From: Thermococcus sp. | Lineage (GTDB): Archaea > Methanobacteriota_B > Thermococci > Thermococcales > Thermococcaceae | Direction of reading: 5' to 3' | DNA length: 64,000 nt | Assembly (NCBI RefSeq): GCF_027052235.1 | Contig: NZ_JALUFF010000047.1 | Span: 1-64,000 of the forward strand | Part shown: piece after piece, positions 45,116 to 55,180 of the stretch | How positions within the stretch are numbered: position 1 is the stretch's first letter | Layout: every line of letters begins with the position of its first letter | Translations under genes and position numbers: made by a program | Notes under the pieces: generated by a model | What the model saw: only the letters and a program-made list of their open reading frames with translations | Databases searched by the model: none | Told to the model about the DNA's origin: nothing

Positions 45116-46018
45116 ATGAAGTTAACCTGGGAAGAATTCGCGAGAAAGATGGGGGTCGAGCCCCAGATCCTTGAGAACAGGGAGGCGAGACTCCTGAAGA
45201 AGTTCGTGGAGGAGATAAGCTACCCGAGTCACTGCCAGTTCTGTCAGGGGCTTGATCTGAGCAACCCGAACCCGGTTCACCACCCGAGCTACGAGCTAAC
45301 TCCAGCGTGCAACCACGACTGCATATTCTGCTACTCAAACGTTGCCGTAAAGCTCGGGAAAGCTCCGAAACCCGGCTACTACGGCTGGGACAATCCGAAG
45401 GCGATAACCGTCTCCCAGTATGGAGAGCCCCTGCTAAGCCCCCGCATCGTTGAGGTTAACAAAATGCTCCGCGAGCGCTTTCCCAACGCGAGGCTCGATT
45501 TGCAGACCAACGGCTCGCTTTTGACCGAAGAACTCTGGAAGAAGCTCGATTTTGACATTGTTATGATAAGTCTTGACGCGGCAAGCAGGGAAAAGCATCT
45601 GGAGATTACGAACGCCGACACCTTCGAGGCAGTCGTTAACGCCCTGAGGATAGTTGGAAGAGACAAGAGCGTCCGCTCCGTGGTCAGAACAATATTTATG
45701 CCCGGGATAAACGATGAAGACATCCCGAAGATAGCCGAGCTGGCCTCTTCCCTTGGCGTTGACGAGATGCACCTTCAGCCACTCACAATACACGAGCTCA
45801 ACGTGGAGCGCCTTAGAAAAGCCGGCCTCGACTTTGAGAGGGCCGAGAGCGTTAGAGATCTCCTCAAGGTGTCTATGAGGGCGAGGGAACATATTGATGT
45901 CCGGATAAGTGGCTGTCTTCTCGCCCAGCTCAAGAGGATGGATGCGCTGACACTCTTCAGCGTCAAGAGGGTCGCGAGGGAAGTTGCCCCGGTCGTGAAG
46001 AGGGAGAGGCAAAAGTGA
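45116..46018 (+). CDS. Radical SAM protein
   Basis: A 300-aa radical SAM enzyme with cluster motif CNHDCIFCYSN (CxxxCxxC) near residue 65, preceded by an extra pair in HCQFC. The SAM-binding strand is SQYGEPLLS; SLDAASREKHLEITN is a typical substrate-side strand. Substrate unknown; it resembles MoaA/SPASM-like proteins. ATG 45116 is preferred to 45104 because a TTTTTTAAG box at about 45078-45086 would start transcription near 45107. Confidence 0.8.
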   Translation: MKLTWEEFARKMGVEPQILENREARLLKKFVEEISYPSHCQFCQGLDLSNPNPVHHPSYELTPACNHDCIFCYSNVAVKLGKAPKPGYYGWDNPKAITVSQYGEPLLSPRIVEVNKMLRERFPNARLDLQTNGSLLTEELWKKLDFDIVMISLDAASREKHLEITNADTFEAVVNALRIVGRDKSVRSVVRTIFMPGINDEDIPKIAELASSLGVDEMHLQPLTIHELNVERLRKAGLDFERAESVRDLLKVSMRAREHIDVRISGCLLAQLKRMDALTLFSVKRVAREVAPVVKRERQK

Positions 46019-46045
46019 TAAACCCCTTTCTCCTATTATTGAGCG

Positions 46046-46699
46046 GTGAGACTGTTGCTCTGGGAGTTGCTCTCGGTAGTCCTCCTCCTGACCTTCCTTG
46101 GGATCAATATTCTGGTCTGGTTCGTTAGGGTCGGTGGAAAGCTCGCAGGGATAACTCTCAGAAAGGCCTTGAGGGTAGAGGTTCCCGGAAATGAGAAAAA
46201 GGGCATTGAAAGGATTTTCACTCCAATCTGGATACTCATCGGTCTCTGGGCGAGCTTCAAGGTTCGATGGGATTTTCTGGCAATGCTCTTTGCGTTCTTA
46301 GCATTCAGGAGCGGTGCGAACATCACGAGAACCCTCGTTTACAGCATCCACGACGGCAAAATCCTTGAGGACTACACCGGTGACAGCAGGGTTCTCTCGC
46401 TCCTGAGCAGGGCCGTGAGGGCAAGCCTTCTCCTTGAGGGCCTTTTCGTCCTCGCCTTTGGTCTGGCCTACAAGGCCATATCCGTAACGGCCAGACCGGG
46501 CGGGCTCTCCCGCGGGCCGTTTATAATCGAACTCTGGCTGGCAGGTCTCGTCTTCGGAGTCTTCTTCGGCTGGCTCATAGCGAGGAACAACAGGGGAATC
46601 CTTCTCGAAAACCAGATAGCCGTGGTCTCTTTCTTCGCCGGGAAGAAGGGCAGGGAGAAGGCCGATGAACTCGGGAGAAAAGTTAAGCTCAAGAGGTAA
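46046..46699 (+). CDS. Membrane protein of unknown function
   Basis: A 217-aa protein with about five hydrophobic segments (LLLWELLSVVLLLTFLGINI, IFTPIWILIGLWASF, FLAMLFAFLAFRSG, LLLEGLFVLAFGLAYK, LWLAGLVFGVFFGWLIA) and a basic C-terminus. The start is GTG at 46046 with a weak ribosome site. No family recognised. It lies between a radical SAM gene and a PP-loop gene in the same direction with short gaps. Confidence 0.68.
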   Translation: MRLLLWELLSVVLLLTFLGINILVWFVRVGGKLAGITLRKALRVEVPGNEKKGIERIFTPIWILIGLWASFKVRWDFLAMLFAFLAFRSGANITRTLVYSIHDGKILEDYTGDSRVLSLLSRAVRASLLLEGLFVLAFGLAYKAISVTARPGGLSRGPFIIELWLAGLVFGVFFGWLIARNNRGILLENQIAVVSFFAGKKGREKADELGRKVKLKR

Positions 46700-46729
46700 C
46701 GTTTTAAAGTCATCTCCCCTTCCCCCGAC

Positions 46730-47551
46730 ATGCTCAAATGCTCGCTATGCGTCAACGATGAGAGGACGGCGAGGGTAGAGGTAGTTGACGGAAAACCCCT
46801 CTGCAGGGAGTGTCAGGTCTATCTGAGGCATCCGATAGATAGAAGGGCCATCAGGAGAGAGCTCGAAGAACTCATGGAGAAAGTCGACAGGGCAATCGTA
46901 GCGTACTCCGGCGGAAAGGACAGCGTCGTTGCCCTCTATTTGGCCAAGGAAGTCTACAGAGTGCCGGAGCTTGAGGCGGTTATGATAGACCACGGCCTTA
47001 TGGCCAAGGAGGCGATAGAGAACGCCGAGAGGATAGCGGGACACCTCGGGGTTCCCTTTACGCTCTTACGCTATGACTACTCCGATATCTTCAGGAATGC
47101 CCTTTTGAAGGCACAGAGTCCCTGCAGGGCCTGCTCAAAGAGGACGATGGAGAAGCTCAGGAAGTACGCCCTCAAAAAGGGTTACAAGTATATAATAACG
47201 GGCCACGAGTTGCCCTTTGGCCACCATCCCTACAGGCTGATGAGCGGTAGGGTAGTTCAGATAAGGCTCCTATCCATGATGAGCGAGAAGGAGCGCTTTG
47301 AGATTCTGAAAAAGCTCCCCTTCGAGTTTCCGGAGTTGCCCGGCTACACAACGAACTGCCTCGTCCTCGGTCCTGCATTAGAGCTCTACTGGGAGAAGCA
47401 CGGCCACAGCTTCGAGCACAGAAGGATAGCGGCACTCGTAAGATATGGCCTGATGAGCAGGGAACGGGCCGAGAAAGAGCTTGAAAAACCTAAAGTGCCG
47501 GAGTGGCAGTGGGATCTCGTCAGAAGGAAGCTCGGCCTAGACGCTCTCTGA
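46730..47551 (+). CDS. PP-loop ATPase with N-terminal zinc ribbon (tRNA thiolase-like)
   Basis: A 273-aa protein of the TtcA/TtuA-like branch. Two CxxC pairs (Cys4, Cys7, Cys25, Cys28) form a zinc ribbon, followed by the PP-loop AYSGGKDS (residues 58-65) and a second pair PCRACSKR near residue 125 that could hold an iron-sulfur cluster. ITGHELPFGHHPYR follows. Family members adenylate and thiolate tRNA bases. The exact base is not readable, and a lysidine-synthase-like role is less likely. Its last 32 nt overlap the end of alaX on the other strand. Confidence 0.78.
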   Translation: MLKCSLCVNDERTARVEVVDGKPLCRECQVYLRHPIDRRAIRRELEELMEKVDRAIVAYSGGKDSVVALYLAKEVYRVPELEAVMIDHGLMAKEAIENAERIAGHLGVPFTLLRYDYSDIFRNALLKAQSPCRACSKRTMEKLRKYALKKGYKYIITGHELPFGHHPYRLMSGRVVQIRLLSMMSEKERFEILKKLPFEFPELPGYTTNCLVLGPALELYWEKHGHSFEHRRIAALVRYGLMSRERAEKELEKPKVPEWQWDLVRRKLGLDAL

Positions 47552-48752
47552 TTGCCTCAAGAGCGACGTCCAAAACTCTCTCGGGAGTTTCTTTAAACCC
47601 TCCTCCTCGGGCGAGGTTTTCGCTTCCTCCACCGCCCCCGCCGACCTTTGAGAGAACCTCCTTCAGGACTTCCCTCATGTCGAGGTCTACCCCCCAGTTC
47701 TTCGCGAGGATTATGTAGTTCTTTCCAGCAAGAGCAATAACCGTTCTGGGGTTCTTGTCAACGAAGTTAACCGCAAAGGCCTGGGCGTCCTTCAAGGGCG
47801 AGCTCTCAACGTGGGTAACGACCTTGATTCCGCCGACTTCCATAGCCTCATTAAGCAATGCCCTTCCCTTCCACTCCCAGAGTTCCCTTCTGAGGGAGTC
47901 CCTCTTAGCCCCAAGGCCCTCAAGTTCTTTCTTTAGCTCCCTGACCCTCTCAACGAGCGGGCGGTTCTTGTTGGGCATTTCGTTTAAGGCGCTCCAATAG
48001 TCCTCAAGAAGTTCATCGAGGTATTTTAGAGCCCTTACTCCCGTCGCGAACTCTACGCGCAGGAGCTTTTTGCTCTTCCGGTAAATGCGCAGAACTTTGA
48101 GGAAGCCTACCTCTCCAGTGCTCCTTACGTGGGTTCCACCACAAGGGGTGACATCGACAGTTCCGATGCGGACTATCCTTATCGGTGGCCTGACCTTCGA
48201 GGAGACCTCCTTCCTGAGGAGTGACCTCAGTTCATCCGGGAGCTCTTCGTAAACCTCAACCTCAACGGGTACATCCCCCCATATGACCTCGTTCGTCTTC
48301 CTCTCAATCTCAAGGATGTCTTTCCACGTGAGCTCGCCAGAGTAGTCTATCTCTATCTTATTGTATTCCGGAAATATCTGAAAGCCCGTGGTCTCGGCCC
48401 CGTAGAGGCCTTTGATAACCGCCGAGAGGATGTGCTGTCCTGTGTGGGCGCGCATGTTCTCGTATCTCCATTCCCAGTCGAGTACAAGCCTCACTTCCTC
48501 GCCGACTTCCGGAATTCTGCCTTCAATAACGCCCTCGTGAACGATTTCGTCCTTTCCGGTAACCTTCTCAACGCGCACTTCAAAGCCGTTCCCTTCAATC
48601 CGGCCTCTGTCGGATGGCTGTCCACCGCCTTCGGGGTAGAATATCGTCCTATCCAGAGTCAGCTTCACCCACTTTCCCTTAACTTCGAGGCCGGTAATCC
48701 TGGCCTTCGCTTCCTTAAGGTAGGGGTCTCTATAGAAAAGCTTCTCCGTCAT
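47520..48752 (-). CDS. alaX: Alanyl-tRNA editing protein AlaX (long form)
   Basis: A 410-aa free-standing editing enzyme that hydrolyses mischarged Ser- or Gly-tRNA(Ala). The N-terminal beta-barrel contains TIFYPEGGGQPSDRG. Zinc ligands are the HTGQH and PCGGTHVRST motifs. The C-terminal coiled coil and DHHA1 domain, with a glycine-rich loop (GGGGGGSENLARGGG), define the long AlaX-L type. Upstream CTTTTATTC serves as a TATA box in the gap after atpD; GGTGGTGGT is the ribosome site. Confidence 0.92.
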   Translation of the reverse strand: MTEKLFYRDPYLKEAKARITGLEVKGKWVKLTLDRTIFYPEGGGQPSDRGRIEGNGFEVRVEKVTGKDEIVHEGVIEGRIPEVGEEVRLVLDWEWRYENMRAHTGQHILSAVIKGLYGAETTGFQIFPEYNKIEIDYSGELTWKDILEIERKTNEVIWGDVPVEVEVYEELPDELRSLLRKEVSSKVRPPIRIVRIGTVDVTPCGGTHVRSTGEVGFLKVLRIYRKSKKLLRVEFATGVRALKYLDELLEDYWSALNEMPNKNRPLVERVRELKKELEGLGAKRDSLRRELWEWKGRALLNEAMEVGGIKVVTHVESSPLKDAQAFAVNFVDKNPRTVIALAGKNYIILAKNWGVDLDMREVLKEVLSKVGGGGGGSENLARGGGFKETPERVLDVALEAIRERLGRASF

Positions 48753-48790
48753 ACCACCACCGCTGAAGAATCGAGGGGGAGAATAAAAGG

Positions 48791-49438
48791 TTAAGTCCCC
48801 TGGCTTCTAGCCTCGATTAACGCCTTAACCCTCTTCAGCCTGAAGAAGTTCTCGCGCTCCATCTCGTCAAGCCTCTGCTTGATGAACTTGACCGTTGCTT
48901 CCATGCGCGGGATTATGATGTATTCGAGGGCATTAACGCGCCTCTTGGTGGTTTCTATCTCCTTTGCGAGCCTCTTGAGGGTCTCCTCGACTTCGGCTAG
49001 TCTTACCGCTAGGTCGAGGACTTCCTCGAACTTGTCGGCTGCAACGTCAACCTTGGCGGAGCTGGAGACGAAGGCGTAGCCCCTCTCACCGGCGCTTCTC
49101 CTGAAGGATTCGGCCTCGATGAGTGGCACCGCAACGCCCATGACGTTCCTCTTTCTGATTTCTATCTCTTTGTTTGGCCTGACCGAGAGGCTTATCTCCT
49201 TCAGCCTGAGCGTTCCGACGTCTATCTCGGCCATCTGGAGGGCCTTGAAGGCCTCCTCCATCTTGAGGTTGAGCTCTCTCCTCAGGTTGAGGGCCTCGTC
49301 GTAGATTGTGAAGAACTCCATTATCAAAGCGTCCTGCTTGTCCTTGAGGAGCTTGTGACCCTTTTTAGCTAACGTAATGCGCCTCTTCAGGTTAAGGAGC
49401 TCCATTCTCGTTGGTTTCACGTTGAGCAGTTCTGCCAT
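48791..49438 (-). CDS. atpD: A-type ATP synthase subunit D
   Basis: A 215-aa central-stalk subunit, a long antiparallel coiled coil ([22 protein letters not shown] at the start, [20 protein letters not shown] at the end) that rotates inside the A3B3 head. The third in-frame ATG gives the standard [11 protein letters not shown] start. Last gene of the nine-gene operon, 31 nt after atpB. Confidence 0.94.
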   Translation of the reverse strand: MAELLNVKPTRMELLNLKRRITLAKKGHKLLKDKQDALIMEFFTIYDEALNLRRELNLKMEEAFKALQMAEIDVGTLRLKEISLSVRPNKEIEIRKRNVMGVAVPLIEAESFRRSAGERGYAFVSSSAKVDVAADKFEEVLDLAVRLAEVEETLKRLAKEIETTKRRVNALEYIIIPRMEATVKFIKQRLDEMERENFFRLKRVKALIEARSQGT

Positions 49439-49469
49439 TTTGACCACCTAAAAAGTTGGTTCGAGGGCA

Positions 49470-50858
49470 TTAAGCCCTCTTCCTGTACTTCGGGTGGTAC
49501 TTGAGGATATACTCCTTCCTGACACGCTTGAGCTCGCTCTCCGGGAGTTCCGCGAGGAGTTCCCAGCCGAGGTCGAGGGTCTCGAAGATGCTCCTGTCTT
49601 CATCATACCTCTGGGCGACGAACTCCCTCTCAAACCTGTCGGCGAACCTGAGGTACTTCCTGTCGGTCTCGCTCAAAGCCTCCTCACCGACGACAGCAAC
49701 GAGGTCTCTGAGCGATCTACCTTCAGCGTAGGCCGCGTAGAGCTGTTGAGCCAGTTGCGGGTGGTCTTCTCTGGTTCTTCCCTTACCGATACCGTCCTTC
49801 ATCAGACGGCTAAGCGAAGGTAGAACGTCTATCGGCGGGTAGATGCCCTTCCTGTGGAGTTCCCTGCTGAGGACTATCTGGCCCTCGGTAATGTAGCCGG
49901 TCAAATCCGGAATCGGGTGGGTTATGTCGTCGTCGGGCATCGTCAGGATGGGCATCTGGGTTATGCTTCCCTTCTTGCCCCTTACGCGACCGGCTCTTTC
50001 GTAGATAGTGGCTAAGTCAGTGTACATATAACCCGGATAACCCCTCCTTCCGGGAACCTCTTCTCTAGCTGCCGAAATCTCACGCAGAGCTTCCGCGTAG
50101 TTAGTCATATCTGTGAGGATAACTAAGACCTGCATGTCGTAGTCGAAAGCTAAGTACTCTGCAACCGTAAGGGCCATACGCGGGGTGATGATTCTCTCGA
50201 TGGCCGGGTCGTCCGCTAAGTTAAGGAAGAGCACCGCCCTCTCTATTGCTCCGGTCTCCTCAAAGCTCTTTTTGAAGAAGTTGGCTTCTTCGTAGGTTAT
50301 ACCCATCGCGGCAAAAACCACAGCGAACTGTTCCTCCTCACCGAGAACCTTTGCCTGTCTGGCTATCTGGGCCGCGAGCATGTTGTGTGGTAGACCAGAG
50401 CCACTGAATATCGGGAGCTTCTGACCTCTAACGAGGGTGTTCATACCGTCTATAGCTGAGATACCGGTCTGGATAAAGTCCCTCGGGTAGGCACGGGCGA
50501 CGGGATTGAGCGGAGCACCGTGAACGTCCCTTCTATCCTCGGGGATTATTTCCGGTCCGCCGTCAATGGGCTTGCCTATTCCGTTGAATATCCTGCCGAG
50601 CATGTCCATTGAAACGGGAACCTTCAAGGTCTCGCCGGTGAAGCGGACTCTGGTTGTCTTGATGTCCAGGTCGCGGGTTCCCTCGAAGACCTGAACTACC
50701 GCCATGTTCTCCCTTGCCTCAAGCACCTGACCCTTCCTCTTCTCCCCGCTCTCGGTCTCTATCTCAACGACCTCACCGTAGGCAACGCCCTTAACTCCCT
50801 CGACGATCATGAGGGGCCCGTAGATTTTGCTAACTGTCGAGTACTCCATTCCCGGCAT
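49470..50858 (-). CDS. atpB: A-type ATP synthase subunit B (regulatory)
   Basis: A 462-aa non-catalytic head subunit. The P-loop position is replaced by [19 protein letters not shown], as in all B subunits, so it binds but does not hydrolyse ATP. Other marks are the [20 protein letters not shown] and [19 protein letters not shown] segments. ATG 50858 ([15 protein letters not shown]) is the family start; the frame opens 9 nt further upstream inside the end of atpA. Confidence 0.95.
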   Translation of the reverse strand: MPGMEYSTVSKIYGPLMIVEGVKGVAYGEVVEIETESGEKRKGQVLEARENMAVVQVFEGTRDLDIKTTRVRFTGETLKVPVSMDMLGRIFNGIGKPIDGGPEIIPEDRRDVHGAPLNPVARAYPRDFIQTGISAIDGMNTLVRGQKLPIFSGSGLPHNMLAAQIARQAKVLGEEEQFAVVFAAMGITYEEANFFKKSFEETGAIERAVLFLNLADDPAIERIITPRMALTVAEYLAFDYDMQVLVILTDMTNYAEALREISAAREEVPGRRGYPGYMYTDLATIYERAGRVRGKKGSITQMPILTMPDDDITHPIPDLTGYITEGQIVLSRELHRKGIYPPIDVLPSLSRLMKDGIGKGRTREDHPQLAQQLYAAYAEGRSLRDLVAVVGEEALSETDRKYLRFADRFEREFVAQRYDEDRSIFETLDLGWELLAELPESELKRVRKEYILKYHPKYRKRA

Positions 50859-50863
50859 GACAA

Positions 50864-52621
50864 TCACGCTCCGTACTTCTTAAAGAGCTCCTCAAACTGT
50901 GCGTTCGTCTCGTCTATCAGGGCCCTGATCTTCTCGATGTCTGGCTCGAACTTCATACGGCCTATCTTTTCTCTCACGGGGAGTTTGGCTATCTCGTCGA
51001 CCGGTATTCCCCTGTCTATGGCCGACATTGTCTTCTCGTAGAAGTTGAGGATGACGTGCATCATCGTGACCTGCTTCTTCGGCGGGCAGTAGGTGTCGAC
51101 CTCGTCGAATGCATCCTGCTGGAGATAGTCCTCACGGAGCATTCTCGTGACTATGAGGACTGCCTTCTCCCTGTCCGGTAAAGCGTCTGGACCGACGATT
51201 CTAACGATTTCCTGCAGTTCCGCCTCCTTCTGAAGGAGTGCCATCGCTGTATCGCGCATCTTCCTCCACTCAGGGTCAACGTTCTGTTCCCACCAGCTCT
51301 GAACTGCGTCAATGTAGAGCGAGTAGCTCCTCAGCCAGTTTATTGCCGGGAAGTGTCTCCTCCTAGCTAAGTCGGCATCCAAAGCCCAGAAGACCTTGAC
51401 GACCCTCAACGTGTTCTGCACAACCGGCTCGCTGAAGTCCCCGCCGGGTGGTGAAACCGCTCCGATGACGGAGACACTACCTACTCTCTCGTCGCTTCCG
51501 AGTGTGATTACGCGTCCAGCCCTCTCGTAGAACTCCGCTATCTTGCTCGCGAGGTAAGCCGGATAACCCTCCTCACCGGGCATCTCCTCAAGACGGCCTG
51601 AGATTTCACGGAGCGCTTCCGCCCACCTTGAGGTTGAGTCAGCCATTAGAGCAACGTCGTAGCCCATGTCCCTGAAGTACTCGGCGATGGTGATTCCGGT
51701 GTAGATAGAGGCCTCACGGGCCGCGACCGGCATGTTCGAGGTGTTTGCTATGAGAACTGTCCTCTCCATGAGCGGTTTTCCGGTCTTCGGGTCCTTGAGC
51801 TTGGGGAACTCCTCAAGGACGTCGGTCATCTCGTTACCGCGCTCACCACAGCCGATGTAGACGACGACGTTGGCGTCGCTCCACTTGGCAAGCTGGTGCT
51901 GTGTAACGGTCTTCCCCGAGCCAAAGGGGCCCGGAATTGCGGCCGTTCCGCCCTTTGCTATGGAGAAGAACGTGTCAATCGTCCTCTGGCCGGTTATGAG
52001 GGGAACCTCGGGCGGGAGCTTGTTCTTGTAGGGCCTCTTGACACGGACAGGCCAGCGGTGGTACATCTTGAGCTCCTCGATGGTTCCGTCCGGCTTCTTG
52101 ACCTTGGCTATGACCTCCTCGACGGTGTAGTCGCCTTCCTCGGCTATCTCGACTATCTCGCCCTCAACCCACGGGGGAACGAGTATTCTGTGCTCTATTA
52201 TGCTGGTCTCGGGGACGACACCGAGGATGTCTCCCCCGACGACCTTGTCGCCCACCTTAACCTTCGGAGTGAAGTGCCACTTCTTGTCCCTTGGTAAGGG
52301 ATGGGCCGTGAGACCCCTCGCTATGAAGTCACCGCTCTTCTCCCTGAGCACCTCAAGGGGCCTCTGTATTCCATCGTATATGGAAGTCAGCAACCCCGGA
52401 CCGAGCTCAACGGTAAGGGACGCCCCGGTTCCATTAACTGGCTCACCGGGCCTTACTCCGGCGGTTTCCTCGTAGACCTGTATGACGGCCTTGTCTCCCT
52501 CAAGGCGGATGATTTCCCCGATGAGTCCCATCTCACCGACGCGGACGACCTCGTACATCTTCGAGCCCTTCATCCCGTCGGCAACGACCAATGGACCCGT
52601 AACGCGAATTATCCTTCCCAT
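50864..52621 (-). CDS. atpA: A-type ATP synthase subunit A (catalytic)
   Basis: A 585-aa catalytic head subunit. Walker A is [11 protein letters not shown], Walker B lies in [18 protein letters not shown], and the non-homologous bulge region (about 110-200) precedes the P-loop. Length and continuity across the P-loop show that the intein found in atpA of some Pyrococcus species is absent. It follows atpF by 6 nt. Confidence 0.96.
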   Translation of the reverse strand: MGRIIRVTGPLVVADGMKGSKMYEVVRVGEMGLIGEIIRLEGDKAVIQVYEETAGVRPGEPVNGTGASLTVELGPGLLTSIYDGIQRPLEVLREKSGDFIARGLTAHPLPRDKKWHFTPKVKVGDKVVGGDILGVVPETSIIEHRILVPPWVEGEIVEIAEEGDYTVEEVIAKVKKPDGTIEELKMYHRWPVRVKRPYKNKLPPEVPLITGQRTIDTFFSIAKGGTAAIPGPFGSGKTVTQHQLAKWSDANVVVYIGCGERGNEMTDVLEEFPKLKDPKTGKPLMERTVLIANTSNMPVAAREASIYTGITIAEYFRDMGYDVALMADSTSRWAEALREISGRLEEMPGEEGYPAYLASKIAEFYERAGRVITLGSDERVGSVSVIGAVSPPGGDFSEPVVQNTLRVVKVFWALDADLARRRHFPAINWLRSYSLYIDAVQSWWEQNVDPEWRKMRDTAMALLQKEAELQEIVRIVGPDALPDREKAVLIVTRMLREDYLQQDAFDEVDTYCPPKKQVTMMHVILNFYEKTMSAIDRGIPVDEIAKLPVREKIGRMKFEPDIEKIRALIDETNAQFEELFKKYGA

Positions 52622-52627
52622 TTCCCT

Positions 52628-52936
52628 TCACCTCTTCAACTCAACGCCAATCGCCCTCCTCACTATCTCGCGGAGGGCCTCTTCACCGAATCTTGAGCCG
52701 GACTTGTCCGGCACCTGAAGGATGATCGGAATCGTTACATCTGGAAGCTCAATCCTCTGGGCGAGCCTTTCGGTTATGAGGATTATTCCCACGTCCCCCT
52801 TCTCTATGAGCTCCTCCAGCTTGTTCTTCAGGCGCTCGATGTCCAGAGGAGTATCATCGAAGGCGTAAACTTCGTGGACGCCCGCCAGTTTAAAGCCGAG
52901 TGCTGTGTCCCTGTCGCCGAGGACCGCTATCTTCAT
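52628..52936 (-). CDS. atpF: A-type ATP synthase subunit F
   Basis: A 102-aa small Rossmann-like stalk subunit: [19 protein letters not shown] at the start and [14 protein letters not shown] in the middle. It binds subunit D in the central stalk. Its start overlaps the end of atpC by 4 nt. Confidence 0.94.
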   Translation of the reverse strand: MKIAVLGDRDTALGFKLAGVHEVYAFDDTPLDIERLKNKLEELIEKGDVGIILITERLAQRIELPDVTIPIILQVPDKSGSRFGEEALREIVRRAIGVELKR

Positions 52937-54027
52937 TCCACCTCACCCACGATGTGCTTTATCTCCTCTGGTTGGAGGCCATCCCCAATAAGCTTTGCCA
53001 TGGCCCTCAGCTTCCTTACTTCCCTGTCCTTCTTCAGGATGTAGAGCAGGGGGGTTGCCACGCTCAGCGGGTAGAACCTGTCCAGCTCCGCGACCCTTTC
53101 GATTATGTAGTCGTCCATGGCCCTCTCAAGGGCGCTGAGGTCTCCCTCAATCTCCTCGCGGACTTCCCTGATTACCGGTCCGTATTTGGTCGAGTCAAGC
53201 TCCGCGAGCGCCATGTCGAGGGAGTCCACGTGCAGGACAGACTCCATGTTTACGGTTCCTCCAGGGATCAGCAGGGGCCTTATCTCGTCCGCTGACATTC
53301 CGGCGACCTTTGCCCTGAGCACGGTTGAGAGGTTCTTCTTATCTATCGAAAGCCTGACGAACTCGGTGAGGATTACTCTCTCCTCCTCTTTCCTTGAGAG
53401 TGCGTAGTTGAGGAGCTTTGAGTAGTAAATCCTGTACAGCTCGGTTTCAAAGCGGGTTGCGTCAATTTCGCCAAGGAGGAGCTTCTGGTATGGCTCCTCG
53501 TAGGGAGTCCCCTCAAGGATGACGAGTATCTCCTCCATGGTCTTTGCCTCTGCCATGGCCTTGACCTTGGGGAGCATTTTACCGAGCTCGACGACGTAGT
53601 CGCTCGCAGGTTCGCCGGCAAGCTTGGCCTTAACGACGCTCGCTATGTTTCTTACGTCCCACTCCTCCAGCAGTATTCCGAAGAAGTCCCTTGAGCGCTT
53701 GGGCAGTATCTTGTACATCAGCTCGTAGGTTCCGGCGAGGGCTCTCTCAAGGGCCCTCTCGATTTCCTCCACGCTGTAAGACTGGATGTCGCTGAAGTAC
53801 TCCTTGTACTCGGTGTCCTCAAGGTTCACGACGAAGTTCTGAAGGGTTCTGCTCTCGGCGAGCTCGTTGAACTTCTGTCCGCTCAGGAGTTTGGCCTCCA
53901 TCGCCCTTATCCTTGCGTTTGGATACGAGTAGGGGGTGTATTTGTAGAGGTACGCCCCCGTCTTGTAGGCGACCCAGGTGAAGACCACTGCGAGCGTCGT
54001 GTCAAGGATTGCCACTACCGGTTCCAT
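52933..54027 (-). CDS. atpC: A-type ATP synthase subunit C
   Basis: A 364-aa subunit (homolog of eukaryotic subunit d), an all-helical funnel joining the central stalk to the K ring. [20 protein letters not shown] and [19 protein letters not shown] are typical helices. ATG 54027 is 6 nt after the atpE stop. Confidence 0.93.
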   Translation of the reverse strand: MEPVVAILDTTLAVVFTWVAYKTGAYLYKYTPYSYPNARIRAMEAKLLSGQKFNELAESRTLQNFVVNLEDTEYKEYFSDIQSYSVEEIERALERALAGTYELMYKILPKRSRDFFGILLEEWDVRNIASVVKAKLAGEPASDYVVELGKMLPKVKAMAEAKTMEEILVILEGTPYEEPYQKLLLGEIDATRFETELYRIYYSKLLNYALSRKEEERVILTEFVRLSIDKKNLSTVLRAKVAGMSADEIRPLLIPGGTVNMESVLHVDSLDMALAELDSTKYGPVIREVREEIEGDLSALERAMDDYIIERVAELDRFYPLSVATPLLYILKKDREVRKLRAMAKLIGDGLQPEEIKHIVGEVE

Positions 54028-54033
54028 TACCCA

Positions 54034-54645
54034 TCACCCAAAGAGGGCCCTGGCTATCGTGGCCCTTAGCTCGCTCTTGAAACGCTCTATCCTCGCCTCG
54101 AAGGTGTTGTCAACCCTAACCGTTCCGTCCGGGCTCTCCACAACGACCCCGCCTATTGTCTGGAGGGGTTCGCCGATGGTTACCTCAACTTCCTTTCCGA
54201 GCCTCTTGGCGAGCTCTTCCTTGAACCGGGGAAGCCTCTCGACTATGAGCTTGAGGGTTCTCTCGTTGGAGCGGAGTACTGCTGAGTTCACGCCGAGCTC
54301 CTCTATGGCCTTTGCCGTCAGCTCCACGAGTATCGGGAAGTACTCCTCGTCGTCCAGACTTGCGAGCCTCTCCTTCAGGCCGTCTATAACCTTCCTAATG
54401 TACTCCTCCTGAACGGCGAGCTTCTTCTTCCTGACCTCCAGACGGGCACTGGCAATTATCCTCTGCTTCTCTATCTCCGCCTGCGTCTTGGCCTTCCTCA
54501 GTATCCACTCGGCCCTGGCCTCTCCCCTCTTTCTTGCCTCCTCCTTGAGCTTTTCAGCTTCCTCCCTGGCCTCGTTGAGGATGTACTGTATCTTCTGCTC
54601 GGCCTCCCTGTTTATCTCCTGAATTATGAGTTCTGCACCCTCCAT
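54034..54645 (-). CDS. atpE: A-type ATP synthase subunit E
   Basis: A 203-aa peripheral-stalk subunit. The N-terminal half is a long charged helix rich in Glu, Lys and Ala (IQYILNEAREEAEKLKEEAR), the C-terminal half a globular domain with TIGEPLQTIGGVVVESPDGT. It pairs with subunit H in the stator. The 40-nt gap to atpK is the largest in the operon. Confidence 0.94.
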   Translation of the reverse strand: MEGAELIIQEINREAEQKIQYILNEAREEAEKLKEEARKRGEARAEWILRKAKTQAEIEKQRIIASARLEVRKKKLAVQEEYIRKVIDGLKERLASLDDEEYFPILVELTAKAIEELGVNSAVLRSNERTLKLIVERLPRFKEELAKRLGKEVEVTIGEPLQTIGGVVVESPDGTVRVDNTFEARIERFKSELRATIARALFG

Positions 54646-54685
54646 TTTCAGTCCTCCGTTGGTCTGTAAAGTAAAAAGTAGGTGG

Positions 54686-55180
<495 letters not shown>

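Noticed and set aside
50864-52621. Possible intein in atpA, as in some Pyrococcus species
   Set aside because: The P-loop and flanks are continuous and the protein is 585 aa; no insertion present.
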